From the NCBI RefSeq assembly GCF_003386165.1, contig NZ_QRDV01000003.1:124001-188000 (forward strand): DNA of 64,000 nt. The letters are read 5' to 3'. Position 1 is the first letter of the stretch. Each line of letters opens with the position of its first letter. Positions 1 to 8,483 of the stretch are shown piece after piece. The notes under the pieces were generated by a model. It did no database searches. It was not told the DNA's origin and saw nothing but the letters and a program-made list of their open reading frames with translations. A program made the translations under genes and the position numbers. The stretch is from Winogradskyella eximia. GTDB lineage: Bacteria; Bacteroidota; Bacteroidia; Flavobacteriales; Flavobacteriaceae.

Positions 1-74
1 ACTCAAAAAACTTAACACAAAAATCCTGAAACTTAATACCACTGATTCTCAGCACAAAAAAACCTGCATCTAGG

Positions 75-105
75 TTTGGTTATCTCAGAGTTTATCGTAA
101 ATTTG
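75..105 (+). promoter_or_regulatory. rplM promoter (TTTG-N19-TAnnTTTG)
   Basis: TTTG at 75-78, exactly 19 nt, then TAAATTTG at 98-105. This is the full Bacteroidota -33/-7 consensus and the best match in the window. Transcription should start near 112, giving a leader of about 65 nt before the GTG start of rplM. Confidence 0.75.
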
Positions 106-109
106 CAAA

Positions 110-160
110 CTCTTTTTTAAGAAGAGGAATGTTTAATCTTTTTGCGCTGTGAAGCGTAAA
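110..160 (+). promoter_or_regulatory. Two-hairpin 5' leader of rplM
   Basis: Two hairpins fill the predicted leader. The first pairs CTCTTTT (110-116) with AGAAGAG (120-126), with one T-G pair. The second pairs TTTGCGCT (141-148) with AGCGTAAA (153-160) across a GTGA loop, which fits the GNRA tetraloop class. The second ends 16 nt before the start codon. A structured leader fits autogenous control by a ribosomal protein, but that role is inference. Confidence 0.4.
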
Positions 161-176
161 TATAAATCAAATTAGT

Positions 177-632
177 GTGGATACATTAAGCTACAAAACA
201 GTTTCAGCTAACAAAGCTACCGTTAATAAGGAGTGGGTTTTAGTTGATGCTGAAGGACAAACTTTAGGTCGCTTAGCTTCGAGAGTAGCAATACTTTTAA
301 GAGGTAAGCACAAGCCTAATTTTACGCCACACGTTGATTGCGGTGACAACGTAGTTGTTGTTAATGCTGAAAAAATCAACTTAACTGGTAACAAATGGAC
401 GGAAAAAAGTTACATCCGTCACACAGGTTATCCAGGTGGTCAAAGAAGTTTGACAGCTACTGAATTATTTGGGAAAGACCCAAGTAGATTAGTAGAGAAG
501 TCAGTAAAAGGAATGTTACCTAAAAACAAATTAGGAGCAGCTCTTTTTAGAAATTTAACAGTTGTTACTGGTACAGAGCATGCTCATGCAGCTCAAAAAC
601 CTAAAACAATGAAATTAAACGAAATTAACTAA
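177..632 (+). CDS. rplM: 50S ribosomal protein L13
   Basis: Large-subunit protein L13, 151 aa, the usual length for the family. The N-terminal half carries the conserved segment VDAEGQTLGRLASRVA followed by the GKHKPNF stretch, and HTGYPGG lies near residue 82. The start is GTG at 177; no ATG lies nearby in frame and the conserved N-terminus needs this start. The stop is directly followed by the ATG of rpsI with no gap, the standard rplM-rpsI pair. It is preceded by a consensus promoter and a structured leader. Confidence 0.97.
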   Translation: MDTLSYKTVSANKATVNKEWVLVDAEGQTLGRLASRVAILLRGKHKPNFTPHVDCGDNVVVVNAEKINLTGNKWTEKSYIRHTGYPGGQRSLTATELFGKDPSRLVEKSVKGMLPKNKLGAALFRNLTVVTGTEHAHAAQKPKTMKLNEIN

Positions 633-1019
633 ATGGAAGTAATTCACAAAATTGGCCGTAGAAAGACGGCTGTTGCTCGTGTGTACCTTGCCGAAGGAAG
701 TGGCAAAATCACGGTGAACAAAAAAGACATGGCGGATTATTTTACTACTGCAACATTGCAGTATAAAGTAAACCAACCTTTAGCCTTGACTAACAATGAT
801 GGCAACTTTGATATTACTGTTAACGTATATGGAGGTGGTATCACCGGCCAGGCAGAAGCAATACGTTTAGGATTAAGTCGTGCTATGTGCGAACTAGATC
901 CTGAAAACAGACTAGTATTAAAGCCAGAAGGTCTATTAACTAGAGATCCAAGAATGGTAGAAAGAAAGAAATTCGGACAGAAAAAAGCTCGAAAGAAATT
1001 CCAATTCTCGAAACGTTAA
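633..1019 (+). CDS. rpsI: 30S ribosomal protein S9
   Basis: Small-subunit protein S9, 128 aa. It starts [16 protein letters not shown] and ends in the basic tail [12 protein letters not shown], which in this family reaches the P-site tRNA. The [14 protein letters not shown] segment is the conserved core. It abuts rplM with no gap and is probably translated by coupling. A terminator-like hairpin follows at 1038-1080. Confidence 0.97.
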   Translation: MEVIHKIGRRKTAVARVYLAEGSGKITVNKKDMADYFTTATLQYKVNQPLALTNNDGNFDITVNVYGGGITGQAEAIRLGLSRAMCELDPENRLVLKPEGLLTRDPRMVERKKFGQKKARKKFQFSKR

Positions 1020-1037
1020 TATCCAAACAACACATAG

Positions 1038-1080
1038 TTCAGAACTTGCTTATGCGAGTTCTGAATTATTTTATTTTATT
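1038..1080 (+). terminator. Terminator after rpsI
   Basis: TTCAGAACTTGC (1038-1049) pairs with GCGAGTTCTGAA (1054-1065), one G-T pair, with a 4-nt loop. A T-rich stretch runs to 1080. The right arm could instead pair with 1100-1108 (see the next entry). Confidence 0.7.
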
Positions 1081-1087
1081 AAAAAGA

Positions 1088-1108
1088 TTCTGAAACAATT
1101 TCAGAACT
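1088..1108 (+). promoter_or_regulatory. Second hairpin before rpsB, alternative pairing partner
   Basis: TTCTGAAA (1088-1095) and TTTCAGAA (1099-1106) form an 8-bp inverted repeat with a 3-nt loop. TTCAGAACT at 1100-1108 is also a perfect partner for AGTTCTGAA at 1057-1065, the right arm of the rpsI terminator. The two hairpins are therefore mutually exclusive with a longer-range pairing, an arrangement seen in attenuators. The following leader runs about 80 nt to the rpsB start. Confidence 0.35.
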
Positions 1109-1189
1109 TAAAGTTTAGCATCTAAATGAAGCCAACGGCAAAAGCCAAATGGAACATTGCTAATTTAACAGAACGTAAACTATTACAAA

Positions 1190-1963
1190 ATGGAAAAAGT
1201 AGAAGTAAAAGAATTACTTGAAGCAGGTGTACACTTCGGTCACCTTACACGTAAGTGGAACCCAAACATGGCTCCTTACATTTATATGGAACGTAACGGT
1301 ATCCATATTATCAACCTTTACAAAACAGCAGCAAAAATTGAAGAAACTTCTGAAGCTTTAGCTAAAATAGCAGCATCAGGAAAGAAAATCTTATTCGTTG
1401 CCACTAAAAAACAAGCTAAAGACATCGTAGCTGAAAAAGCTGGTGCAGTAAACCAACCTTACATTACTGAGCGTTGGCCTGGTGGAATGTTAACTAACTT
1501 TGTTACAATCAGAAAAGCCGTTAAGAAAATGGCTTCTATTGATAGAATGAAGAAAGATGGTACATTCAACTCTTTATCTAAAAAAGAACGTTTACAAGTA
1601 GATCGTTTACGTGCAAAATTAGAAAAGAATTTAGGTTCTATTTCTGACATGACTCGTTTACCAGGTGCTTTATTCGTAGTTGATATTATGCGTGAGCATA
1701 TTGCAATTAAAGAAGCTCAAAAATTAAATATTCCAATTTTTGCAATGGTAGATACTAACTCTGACCCACGTGAAGTTGATTATTTAATTCCTGCAAATGA
1801 CGATGCGTCTAAATCTGTAGATAAAATTTTATCTATCGTAACTTCTGCTATCGCAGATGGTTTAAACGAAAGAAAAGCTGAAAAAGCAGATAAAGCAGAA
1901 ACAAAAACAGCAAAGCCAGCTAAAAAAGCAGAAAAAGCTGTTGTATCTGAAGAAGAAGAATAA
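1190..1963 (+). CDS. rpsB: 30S ribosomal protein S2
   Basis: Small-subunit protein S2, 257 aa. Conserved features are ELLEAGVHFGHLTRKWNPNM at the N-terminus, the ERWPGGMLTNF segment near residue 93, and FAMVDTNSDP near residue 188. The C-terminal 35 residues are a repetitive Lys/Ala/Glu tail (KAEKADKAETK and similar), a low-complexity extension common in Bacteroidota S2. It is followed after 82 nt by tsf, the universal rpsB-tsf pairing. Confidence 0.97.
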   Translation: MEKVEVKELLEAGVHFGHLTRKWNPNMAPYIYMERNGIHIINLYKTAAKIEETSEALAKIAASGKKILFVATKKQAKDIVAEKAGAVNQPYITERWPGGMLTNFVTIRKAVKKMASIDRMKKDGTFNSLSKKERLQVDRLRAKLEKNLGSISDMTRLPGALFVVDIMREHIAIKEAQKLNIPIFAMVDTNSDPREVDYLIPANDDASKSVDKILSIVTSAIADGLNERKAEKADKAETKTAKPAKKAEKAVVSEEEE

Positions 1964-1982
1964 ATAACATTTATACAATATT

Positions 1983-2035
1983 AAAAGTCATTTGGTTCTT
2001 TTCATTTTGAAAATTAATTAAATGACTTTTTAAAT
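1983..2035 (+). terminator. Intercistronic hairpin between rpsB and tsf
   Basis: AAAAGTCATTT (1983-1993) pairs with AAATGACTTTT (2020-2030), an 11-bp A/T-rich stem. The 26-nt loop holds a smaller self-complementary stretch (TTTTCA with TGAAAA). It ends 15 nt before the tsf start, so it may be an attenuator or processing site rather than a full stop. Confidence 0.45.
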
Positions 2036-2045
2036 TTTAAAAACT

Positions 2046-3020
2046 ATGGAAAATACTGTAAAAATTACAGCAGCAGAAGTAAACAAGCTAAGACAAGCAA
2101 CTGGTGCTGGTATGATGGATTGTAAAAAAGCTTTAGTTGAAGCTGGTGGAGATTTTGATAAAGCCATTGAAGTATTACGTAAAAAAGGACAAAAAGTTGC
2201 AGAAAAAAGAGCTGACAGAGATTCTTCTGAAGGTGCTGCAATCGCAAAAATAAATGCTGATAACACTTCTGGTGTTGCTATCGTTTTAGGTTGTGAAACT
2301 GATTTTGTTGGTAAAAACGAAAACTTCGTAGCATTAGCTAACGAATTAGCAGATATTGCTTTAAACCACGATACAAAGGAAGCATTTTTAGCTGCTGATT
2401 TTGGAGGTATGACTGTTGCTGAAAAATTAATTGAGCAAACAGGAGTAATTGGTGAAAAATTAGACATCACTTCTTTTGAAAAATTAGATGCACCATACGT
2501 TGGACAATACGTTCATATTAACAAAATTGCTGCTTTAGTAGGTTTATCTGCCAAAGTTGACAATGTTGAAACTTTAGTAAAAGACGTTGCAATGCAAGTA
2601 GCTTCAATGGGAGCAACTTCATTATCTTATAAAGATTTTGATCCTGCGTTTATTGCATCAGAAACTGAAGCGCGTATCGCAGTTATTGAAAAAGATAATA
2701 TTGAATTAGGACGTTTAGGTAAAACGTTAAAGAATGTACCAAGTTACATCTCTATGGCTCAATTAACTCCAGAAGTTATTGCTGAAGCTGAAGAAGCTGC
2801 AAAAGCAGAATTAAAAGCTGAAGGTAAACCAGAGCAAATTTGGGATAGAATTTTACCTGGTAAAATGGAACGTTTTATTTCTGATAACACAACTTTAGAT
2901 CAAGAACAATGTTTATTAGATCAAAAGTTTATTAAAGATGATAAGCAAACTGTTGCTGAATACGTTAAAACTTATGGTGACGTTGCAGTTACTGGTTTTA
3001 AACGTGCTACTGTAGGTTAA
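2046..3020 (+). CDS. tsf: Translation elongation factor Ts
   Basis: Guanine-nucleotide exchange factor for EF-Tu, 324 aa. The N-terminal UBA-like region reads KLRQATGAGMMDCKKALVEA, and the TDFVGKNENF motif near residue 82 is the family signature that contacts EF-Tu. The C-terminal region keeps the dimerisation-type repeats and the sequence LLDQKFIKDDKQTV. The length is slightly above that of E. coli Ts, as usual in Bacteroidota. A strong terminator follows. Confidence 0.97.
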   Translation: MENTVKITAAEVNKLRQATGAGMMDCKKALVEAGGDFDKAIEVLRKKGQKVAEKRADRDSSEGAAIAKINADNTSGVAIVLGCETDFVGKNENFVALANELADIALNHDTKEAFLAADFGGMTVAEKLIEQTGVIGEKLDITSFEKLDAPYVGQYVHINKIAALVGLSAKVDNVETLVKDVAMQVASMGATSLSYKDFDPAFIASETEARIAVIEKDNIELGRLGKTLKNVPSYISMAQLTPEVIAEAEEAAKAELKAEGKPEQIWDRILPGKMERFISDNTTLDQEQCLLDQKFIKDDKQTVAEYVKTYGDVAVTGFKRATVG

Positions 3021-3058
3021 TCAAATATATTCAAACAGTCCCAAGTTTCGGGATTATA

Positions 3059-3096
3059 AAAACCACTATATCGCTAAGATATAGTGGTTTTCTGTT
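3059..3096 (+). terminator. Strong terminator after tsf
   Basis: AAAACCACTATATC (3059-3072) pairs perfectly over 14 bp with 3078-3091, with a 5-nt loop GCTAA. T-rich sequence follows. It closes the rpsB-tsf unit. Confidence 0.85.
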
Positions 3097-3199
3097 TTAT
3101 ATAACTCAACAATGACGTAAAACTAAAAATTAAGGAATAGATTTTTTAAGAAAATCAATTTTGGCTTTTTTTTCACTTTTACAGATGCTAATAATTACG

Positions 3200-3207
3200 T
3201 AGCTTTG
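3200..3207 (+). promoter_or_regulatory. pyrH -7 element TAGCTTTG
   Basis: TAGCTTTG is a full TAnnTTTG match 20 nt before the pyrH ATG. The expected -33 position (3177-3180) reads TTTT rather than TTTG. Confidence 0.5.
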
Positions 3208-3227
3208 CTCAACTTTTAAACTATCTA

Positions 3228-3935
3228 ATGAAATATAAAAGAATTCTACTAAAATTATCTGGCGAAGCTTTAATGGGAAATCGTCAATATGGTATAGACC
3301 CAGAAAGACTCTCTGAATATGCTAAGGATATTAAAGAAATCACAGAATTAGGTGTTGAAGTTGCTATTGTTATTGGTGGTGGAAATATTTTTAGAGGAGT
3401 AGCAGGTGCTATGCATGGTATGGATCGCGTTCAAGGTGACCATATGGGAATGCTAGCGACTGTTATTAACGGTTTAGCGCTACAAAATGCATTGGAAGAC
3501 GCTGGTATAAAAACCCGCTTGCAAACTGCTATTAAAATCAATGAGGTTGCTGAACCATTTATTAGACGTAAAGCAATGAGTCATTTAAATAAAGGACGTG
3601 TTGTTATTTTTGGAGGTGGTACAGGTAATCCTTATTTTACTACAGACTCTGCTGCGGTATTACGTGCCATTGAAATTGAAGCAGATGTCATATTAAAAGG
3701 CACACGTGTTGATGGTATTTACACGGCTGATCCAGAAAAAGATAGCACGGCAGTAAAGTTTGATCGTATTTCTTTTGAAGACGTTTTAAAGAAAGGACTT
3801 AAAGTTATGGACACAACAGCGTTTACACTAAGTCAAGAAAATAATCTGCCAATTATTGTTTTTGATATGAATAAAAAAGGCAACTTATTAAAAGTAGTTA
3901 CTGGTGAAAACATCGGTACTAAAGTCAACCAATAA
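3228..3935 (+). CDS. pyrH: Uridylate kinase (UMP kinase)
   Basis: Phosphorylates UMP to UDP in pyrimidine nucleotide synthesis; cytoplasmic hexamer of the amino acid kinase fold, 235 aa. Visible motifs are KLSGEAL at residues 8-14, [10 protein letters not shown] near 48, and [19 protein letters not shown] near 128, which holds the UMP-binding loop. Its own -7 element lies upstream and frr follows after 45 nt, the common pyrH-frr order. Confidence 0.96.
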   Translation: MKYKRILLKLSGEALMGNRQYGIDPERLSEYAKDIKEITELGVEVAIVIGGGNIFRGVAGAMHGMDRVQGDHMGMLATVINGLALQNALEDAGIKTRLQTAIKINEVAEPFIRRKAMSHLNKGRVVIFGGGTGNPYFTTDSAAVLRAIEIEADVILKGTRVDGIYTADPEKDSTAVKFDRISFEDVLKKGLKVMDTTAFTLSQENNLPIIVFDMNKKGNLLKVVTGENIGTKVNQ

Positions 3936-3980
3936 TTTTTGACTCAAATTTTGATAAAATCTAATTAAAATTTCAACATT

Positions 3981-4535
3981 ATGAACGAAGACATTAAATT
4001 TATAATAGATTCAGCAAAAGAAGCTATGGATGCTGCAATAAAGCATTTAGAAAAGCAATTAATTAATATTAGAGCAGGTAAAGCTAGTCCTGCAATGTTA
4101 GGAAGCGTAATGGTAGATTATTATGGTTCTCAAACACCTTTGGGCCAAGTAGCAAATGTAAATACTCCAGATGGTAGAACTATTACTGTTCAGCCATGGG
4201 AAAAATCTATGCTTCAAGAAATAGAACGCGGTATAATGATTGCTAATCTTGGTTTTAATCCAATGAATAATGGTGATACTATTATAATAAATGTTCCACC
4301 TTTAACGGAAGAAAGAAGACGTGATTTAGCAAAACAAGCTAAAACAGAGGCCGAAGATGCTAAAATTGGTATTAGAAGTTCACGTAAAGAAGCAAACAAT
4401 GACATAAAAAATTCTGATGTTTCCGAAGATCTACAAAAAAACGCTGAGATCGATGTGCAAACATTAACGGATACTTACGTTAAGAAAATTGATGCTATTT
4501 TAGAGGTTAAGGAAAAAGAAATAATGACGGTTTAA
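3981..4535 (+). CDS. frr: Ribosome recycling factor
   Basis: Releases the ribosome from mRNA after termination together with EF-G. It is 184 aa, standard length. Conserved features are IRAGKASPAML near residue 31, YYGSQTPLGQVANV near 47, and RRRDLAKQAKTEAEDAKIGIRS in the C-terminal helix of the three-helix bundle. It lies downstream of pyrH and is followed by a small terminator. Confidence 0.96.
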   Translation: MNEDIKFIIDSAKEAMDAAIKHLEKQLINIRAGKASPAMLGSVMVDYYGSQTPLGQVANVNTPDGRTITVQPWEKSMLQEIERGIMIANLGFNPMNNGDTIIINVPPLTEERRRDLAKQAKTEAEDAKIGIRSSRKEANNDIKNSDVSEDLQKNAEIDVQTLTDTYVKKIDAILEVKEKEIMTV

Positions 4536-4554
4536 CTGTTACACTAGAGTATAC

Positions 4555-4582
4555 ATCTCAAATTTCCTTGAGATATTTTTCT
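4555..4582 (+). terminator. Terminator after frr
   Basis: ATCTCAA (4555-4561) pairs with TTGAGAT (4568-4574), 6-nt loop, followed by ATTTTTCTT. The stem is short, so some read-through into the next gene is possible. Confidence 0.6.
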
Positions 4583-4604
4583 TCAAACATAATTTTAATC
4601 ATAA

Positions 4605-5888
4605 ATGTTACAGCGTCAGCTTGTTGTTTTTCTTTTGATGCTCGTATCATATAGCTATGCGCAACAACAACCTCCTAGACCAGAAAAAGACTCAACCCAG
4701 CACGCTCAAGATTCTATTAAAAAAACAGAATTTTTAAAAACCATTGGTAATGGTTACCTCCCTTTTAAGTACTTTAATCTCGACTTAAGATATCTTATAA
4801 AATTTAATCAGTACGAAGGTTTTAGAACAGGTTTAGGTGGCATTACCAATGATGAATTTTCAGAACGCTATCGTTTAGATGGTTATTTAGTGTATGGCTT
4901 TAGGGATGATAAATTTAAATATAAAATTGGTGGAGGTTTTAGAGTAAATGAAGCTTCAAACACATGGGTAAATCTTGCCTACACAGATGATTTACAAGAA
5001 TCTGGAAGCTCAAAATTTCTTACAGATAAACGTTTTTTCACCTTTTTTGAGCCACGTTTAATCAATATCAACTTATTTTATAGACACATAACCAAGTCTG
5101 TATCATTACAACATAAAGTAACCAATCACCTACTTTCAGAAACACAGTTGGCAGTTTCTAAAATAACACCAACATATTACTATAATTATCTTTTAGATGG
5201 AAAAAGTTATCATTCTTATGATTTAAGTACCGCAAAAGTTAGTATGCAATGGAGTCCTTTTAGCCATTTTGAGTTAGTAAATGATAAAATAAAAGAAACC
5301 AAAGACGGCTACCCTAAGTTTGCTTTACAACTTACGCAAGGCTTTAAATCTGTTTTTGGAAGTGATTTTACATTTTCAAAACTCGATTTTAGAACCATTC
5401 ACCAATTTAATCATAAAAATGAAGCTGTAACCAATATTACATTAGTTGCAGGAATTGCAGGCGGAGATACTCCACTAACGCATTTGTACCATGCCTATCC
5501 AAATAATATTACAAAAGAAACCATTTTACAACGCTTCTCTGTAGCCGGAATCAACAGTTTTGAAACCATGTATTTTAATGAGTTTTTTAGTGATAAATTT
5601 TCTACACTTCAATTAAAACATGCTTTTAAGCCTTTTAAAATATCAGAACGATTTAAACCACAACTAGTTTTAATATCGAGATATGCATTAGGTGAAATGA
5701 CTAGTAAAAGCAGACATGAAGGCTTTGATTTTAATACTCTTGAGAAATTATATTCAGAATCTGGTTTAGAAATCAATAAATTATTTTTTGGTTTTGGACT
5801 GAGTTTCGCATATCGTTATGGCAGTTATCACCTGCCAAAATTAGAAGATAATATGGCTTTTAAGTTTACCTTCAATATTTCATTATAA
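4605..5888 (+). CDS. Outer-membrane barrel protein, DUF5686-like C-terminal part only
   Basis: A 427-aa exported protein with a signal peptide at residues 1-19, ending in YSYAQ. The body is rich in alternating aromatic strands typical of an outer-membrane beta-barrel. The segment around residues 73-110 (GFRTGLGGITNDEFSERYRL) resembles the barrel of the DUF5686 / carboxypeptidase-regulatory-like proteins often found after frr in flavobacteria. Those are usually about twice as long and begin with a carboxypeptidase-like domain, which is absent here. It is either a short family member or a barrel-only derivative. Function unknown. Confidence 0.65.
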   Translation: MLQRQLVVFLLMLVSYSYAQQQPPRPEKDSTQHAQDSIKKTEFLKTIGNGYLPFKYFNLDLRYLIKFNQYEGFRTGLGGITNDEFSERYRLDGYLVYGFRDDKFKYKIGGGFRVNEASNTWVNLAYTDDLQESGSSKFLTDKRFFTFFEPRLININLFYRHITKSVSLQHKVTNHLLSETQLAVSKITPTYYYNYLLDGKSYHSYDLSTAKVSMQWSPFSHFELVNDKIKETKDGYPKFALQLTQGFKSVFGSDFTFSKLDFRTIHQFNHKNEAVTNITLVAGIAGGDTPLTHLYHAYPNNITKETILQRFSVAGINSFETMYFNEFFSDKFSTLQLKHAFKPFKISERFKPQLVLISRYALGEMTSKSRHEGFDFNTLEKLYSESGLEINKLFFGFGLSFAYRYGSYHLPKLEDNMAFKFTFNISL

Positions 5889-5936
5889 TCAAAATTATAA
5901 TACTGTTAATTACCGTACTAATCCTTAGCTTTTTTC

Positions 5937-5944
5937 TACCTTTG
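5937..5944 (+). promoter_or_regulatory. -7 element TACCTTTG
   Basis: Full TAnnTTTG match, 20 nt before the start of the exporter gene at 5965. No clear -33 TTTG at 19 nt upstream. Confidence 0.5.
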
Positions 5945-5964
5945 CGGCTTATTTTATTAAGCGC

Positions 5965-8379
5965 ATGTTTAAACTTTTAACCACAGGATTTTGGGAAGCT
6001 ATTGCGAGACTTATTCTACGTAATAAAATCTTTATACTTATTGCCATTGTATTAACCACAGTGTTTTTTAGTTTGCAATGGAAACACATGCGTTTTACCT
6101 TCACTGAAGCCAATCTTTTACCAGACGATCACGAAGTAAATCTTATCTATAATAATTTTCTAGATGTTTTTGGTGAAGAAGGAAACCTTATTGTTTTAGG
6201 GGTTAAAGATTCGAGTCTGTTTTCAGTAAAAGAACTTAATGCTTGGAACAAACTTGCCGATTCATTTAAAGGTTATGATGAAGTAGAGTCTGTGCTTTCT
6301 ATAAAAGATCTTCAAAAATTAGTAAAAAATACAAAAGAAGAAAAGTTTGACTTAGAACCATTTATTAAAGACTCAATACATAGCCTTAAAGAAATAGATC
6401 TACTTCAAGAAGAGCTTTTTAAACAATATCCATTTTACGATAATTTCTTATTTAATGCAGAAACGAAAACCATAAGAACTGCCATCTATCTAAAGAAAGA
6501 TATAGTAAACACCTCTGCAAGAAAAGATTATATTTTAGATGATTTTCTTCCAAAAGTTCAAAAATTTGAGGCTGAAACAGGACTCGATGTTCGCATATCT
6601 GGTATGCCTTACATTAGGACCTTAAATGCAACAACTATAGTTGGTGAAATTCCGATTTTTATAGGAGCTGCACTATTTGTGACTTCCTTAATTTTCTTCT
6701 TATTTTTTAGATCATTCAGAGCTACATTTATTTCTCTTATTGTGGTTTGTTTTGGAGTTATGTGGACGTTTGGTATCATAGGACTACTAGGTTATGAAAT
6801 CACTGTACTTACCGCATTGATACCACCATTAATCATTGTAATTGGTATACCTAATTGTGTTTTCTTAATTAATAAATATCAGCAAGAAGTAAAATCTCAT
6901 GGTAATAAAGTAAGGTCTTTACAACGTGTAATCACCAAAGTTGGTAATGCAACTTTAATGACCAATATTACAACAGCTTCAGGTTTTGCTACATTTATTC
7001 TAACTGAGAGTAAATTGCTTAAAGAGTTTGGTATTGTAGCTTCACTAAGCATTATAGCCATTTTTATATTATGCTTGCTTATTATTCCTATCCTTTACAC
7101 GTTTTTACCATATCCTAAAGAACGTCACTTAGAGCATTTAAACAAACGATGGATTGGTGCTTTTGTAAATTGGATGGAGAACATGGTAAAACATAGAAAA
7201 ATTACCATTTATGCTACAGCTTTACTATTAATTGTTGGAAGTATTATTGGGATCTATCAAATTAAAATTTCTGGAAGTCTTATAGAAGACATGCCTCAAG
7301 ACACTGAATTTTTTAGAGACATACGGTTTTTTGAAACTGAATTTAATGGTATTATGCCATTAGAAATTATGATAGATACCAAACGTAAAAAGGGAGTTAT
7401 GAAATTAGCGACTTTAAAACGTATGGAACAATTAGAAGAGTTAATTCATGACATTCCTGAATTATCTCGACCAATCTCTGTGGTTGGTTTAGTAAAATAT
7501 AGTAAACAAGCTTATTATAACGGCAACCCTAAGTACTATCAATTACCAACTAGTCAAGAAAACAACTTTATTTTATCTTATGCTAAAAACTCAACTTCAA
7601 ATGTTGACATGCTTAGCAATTTTGTAGATAGTACTGGTCAATATGCTCGTATTACTACCTTTATGAAAGATATTGGTACGGCAAAAATGGAACGCATCCA
7701 AGAAGATCTACAAACCAAAATAGATAAAGTCTTTCCTAAAGAACGTTATAATGTTATTATAACTGGTAAAGCCCTTGTCTTTCAAAAAGGGACAAAATAT
7801 TTGGTTAAAAACTTAGCCATTTCGTTAACCTTAGCCATTGTTCTTATTGCGTTATTTATGGCATACCTTTTTCGTTCGTTTAGAATGATTATTGTATCAT
7901 TAATCCCTAATTTGTTACCGTTGTTAGTCACAGCAGGCTTAATGGGCTACCTTGGAGTACCAATTAAACCTTCTACTATTTTGGTATTTAGTATTGCGTT
8001 CGGTATTTCAGTAGATGATACTATTCACTTTTTAGCTAAGTATAGGCAAGAATTGCAAGCCAATCATTGGAAAATTAGAAAATCCGTTTACGCAGCACTT
8101 AGAGAAACTGGTGTTAGCATGATTTATACATCTATAGTACTATTCTTTGGGTTTTCGGTGTTTACCATTTCAAGTTTTGGTGGAACCGTAGCTTTAGGTG
8201 CTTTAGTTTCTATAACATTACTGTTTGCAATGCTTTCTAACTTATTGTTATTACCTTCTCTATTATTATCTTTAGAGCGTAATATTGCAAACAAAGAAGT
8301 GTTGCGAAAACCTTCAATAAATATTATTCCTTCAGAAGATGATGATGACGAAGAGGAAGATTCAGAACAAAAAAATTAA
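5965..8379 (+). CDS. MMPL-type RND transporter
   Basis: Inner-membrane exporter of the RND superfamily, 804 aa. There is one membrane helix near residues 20-40, a large periplasmic loop, and a five-to-six helix block near 220-380. A second helix, loop and block repeat starts near 410 and ends near 775. The segment FSIAFGISVDDTIHFLAKYR near residue 672 carries the paired aspartates (VDD) expected of the proton relay. The C-terminus is an acidic cytoplasmic tail. It is half the size of an AcrB protein and has no periplasmic partner gene, so it resembles the hydrophobe-exporting MMPL/HpnN-like group. Substrate unknown. Confidence 0.85.
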   Translation: MFKLLTTGFWEAIARLILRNKIFILIAIVLTTVFFSLQWKHMRFTFTEANLLPDDHEVNLIYNNFLDVFGEEGNLIVLGVKDSSLFSVKELNAWNKLADSFKGYDEVESVLSIKDLQKLVKNTKEEKFDLEPFIKDSIHSLKEIDLLQEELFKQYPFYDNFLFNAETKTIRTAIYLKKDIVNTSARKDYILDDFLPKVQKFEAETGLDVRISGMPYIRTLNATTIVGEIPIFIGAALFVTSLIFFLFFRSFRATFISLIVVCFGVMWTFGIIGLLGYEITVLTALIPPLIIVIGIPNCVFLINKYQQEVKSHGNKVRSLQRVITKVGNATLMTNITTASGFATFILTESKLLKEFGIVASLSIIAIFILCLLIIPILYTFLPYPKERHLEHLNKRWIGAFVNWMENMVKHRKITIYATALLLIVGSIIGIYQIKISGSLIEDMPQDTEFFRDIRFFETEFNGIMPLEIMIDTKRKKGVMKLATLKRMEQLEELIHDIPELSRPISVVGLVKYSKQAYYNGNPKYYQLPTSQENNFILSYAKNSTSNVDMLSNFVDSTGQYARITTFMKDIGTAKMERIQEDLQTKIDKVFPKERYNVIITGKALVFQKGTKYLVKNLAISLTLAIVLIALFMAYLFRSFRMIIVSLIPNLLPLLVTAGLMGYLGVPIKPSTILVFSIAFGISVDDTIHFLAKYRQELQANHWKIRKSVYAALRETGVSMIYTSIVLFFGFSVFTISSFGGTVALGALVSITLLFAMLSNLLLLPSLLLSLERNIANKEVLRKPSINIIPSEDDDDEEEDSEQKN

Positions 8380-8409
8380 TAAGACTAACATGACTTTAAA
8401 ATAGGCCAT

Positions 8410-8449
8410 AATTCATTTGAATTAAATGGTTTATTTTAAAATTCATTTG
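8410..8449 (+). repeat. Direct repeat before asnS
   Basis: AATTCATTTG occurs at 8410-8419 and again at 8440-8449, 30 nt apart. The first copy is part of the small palindrome AATTCATTTGAATT. It lies 35 nt before asnS and could be an operator or chance in AT-rich DNA. Confidence 0.25.
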
Positions 8450-8483
8450 GTATAATATATATTAGCATTAAAATAATTATAAA

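Noticed and set aside
2030..2470. 146-codon minus-strand frame opposite tsf
   Set aside because: Composition mirrors the tsf codons and it runs through the rpsB-tsf hairpin; no family features.
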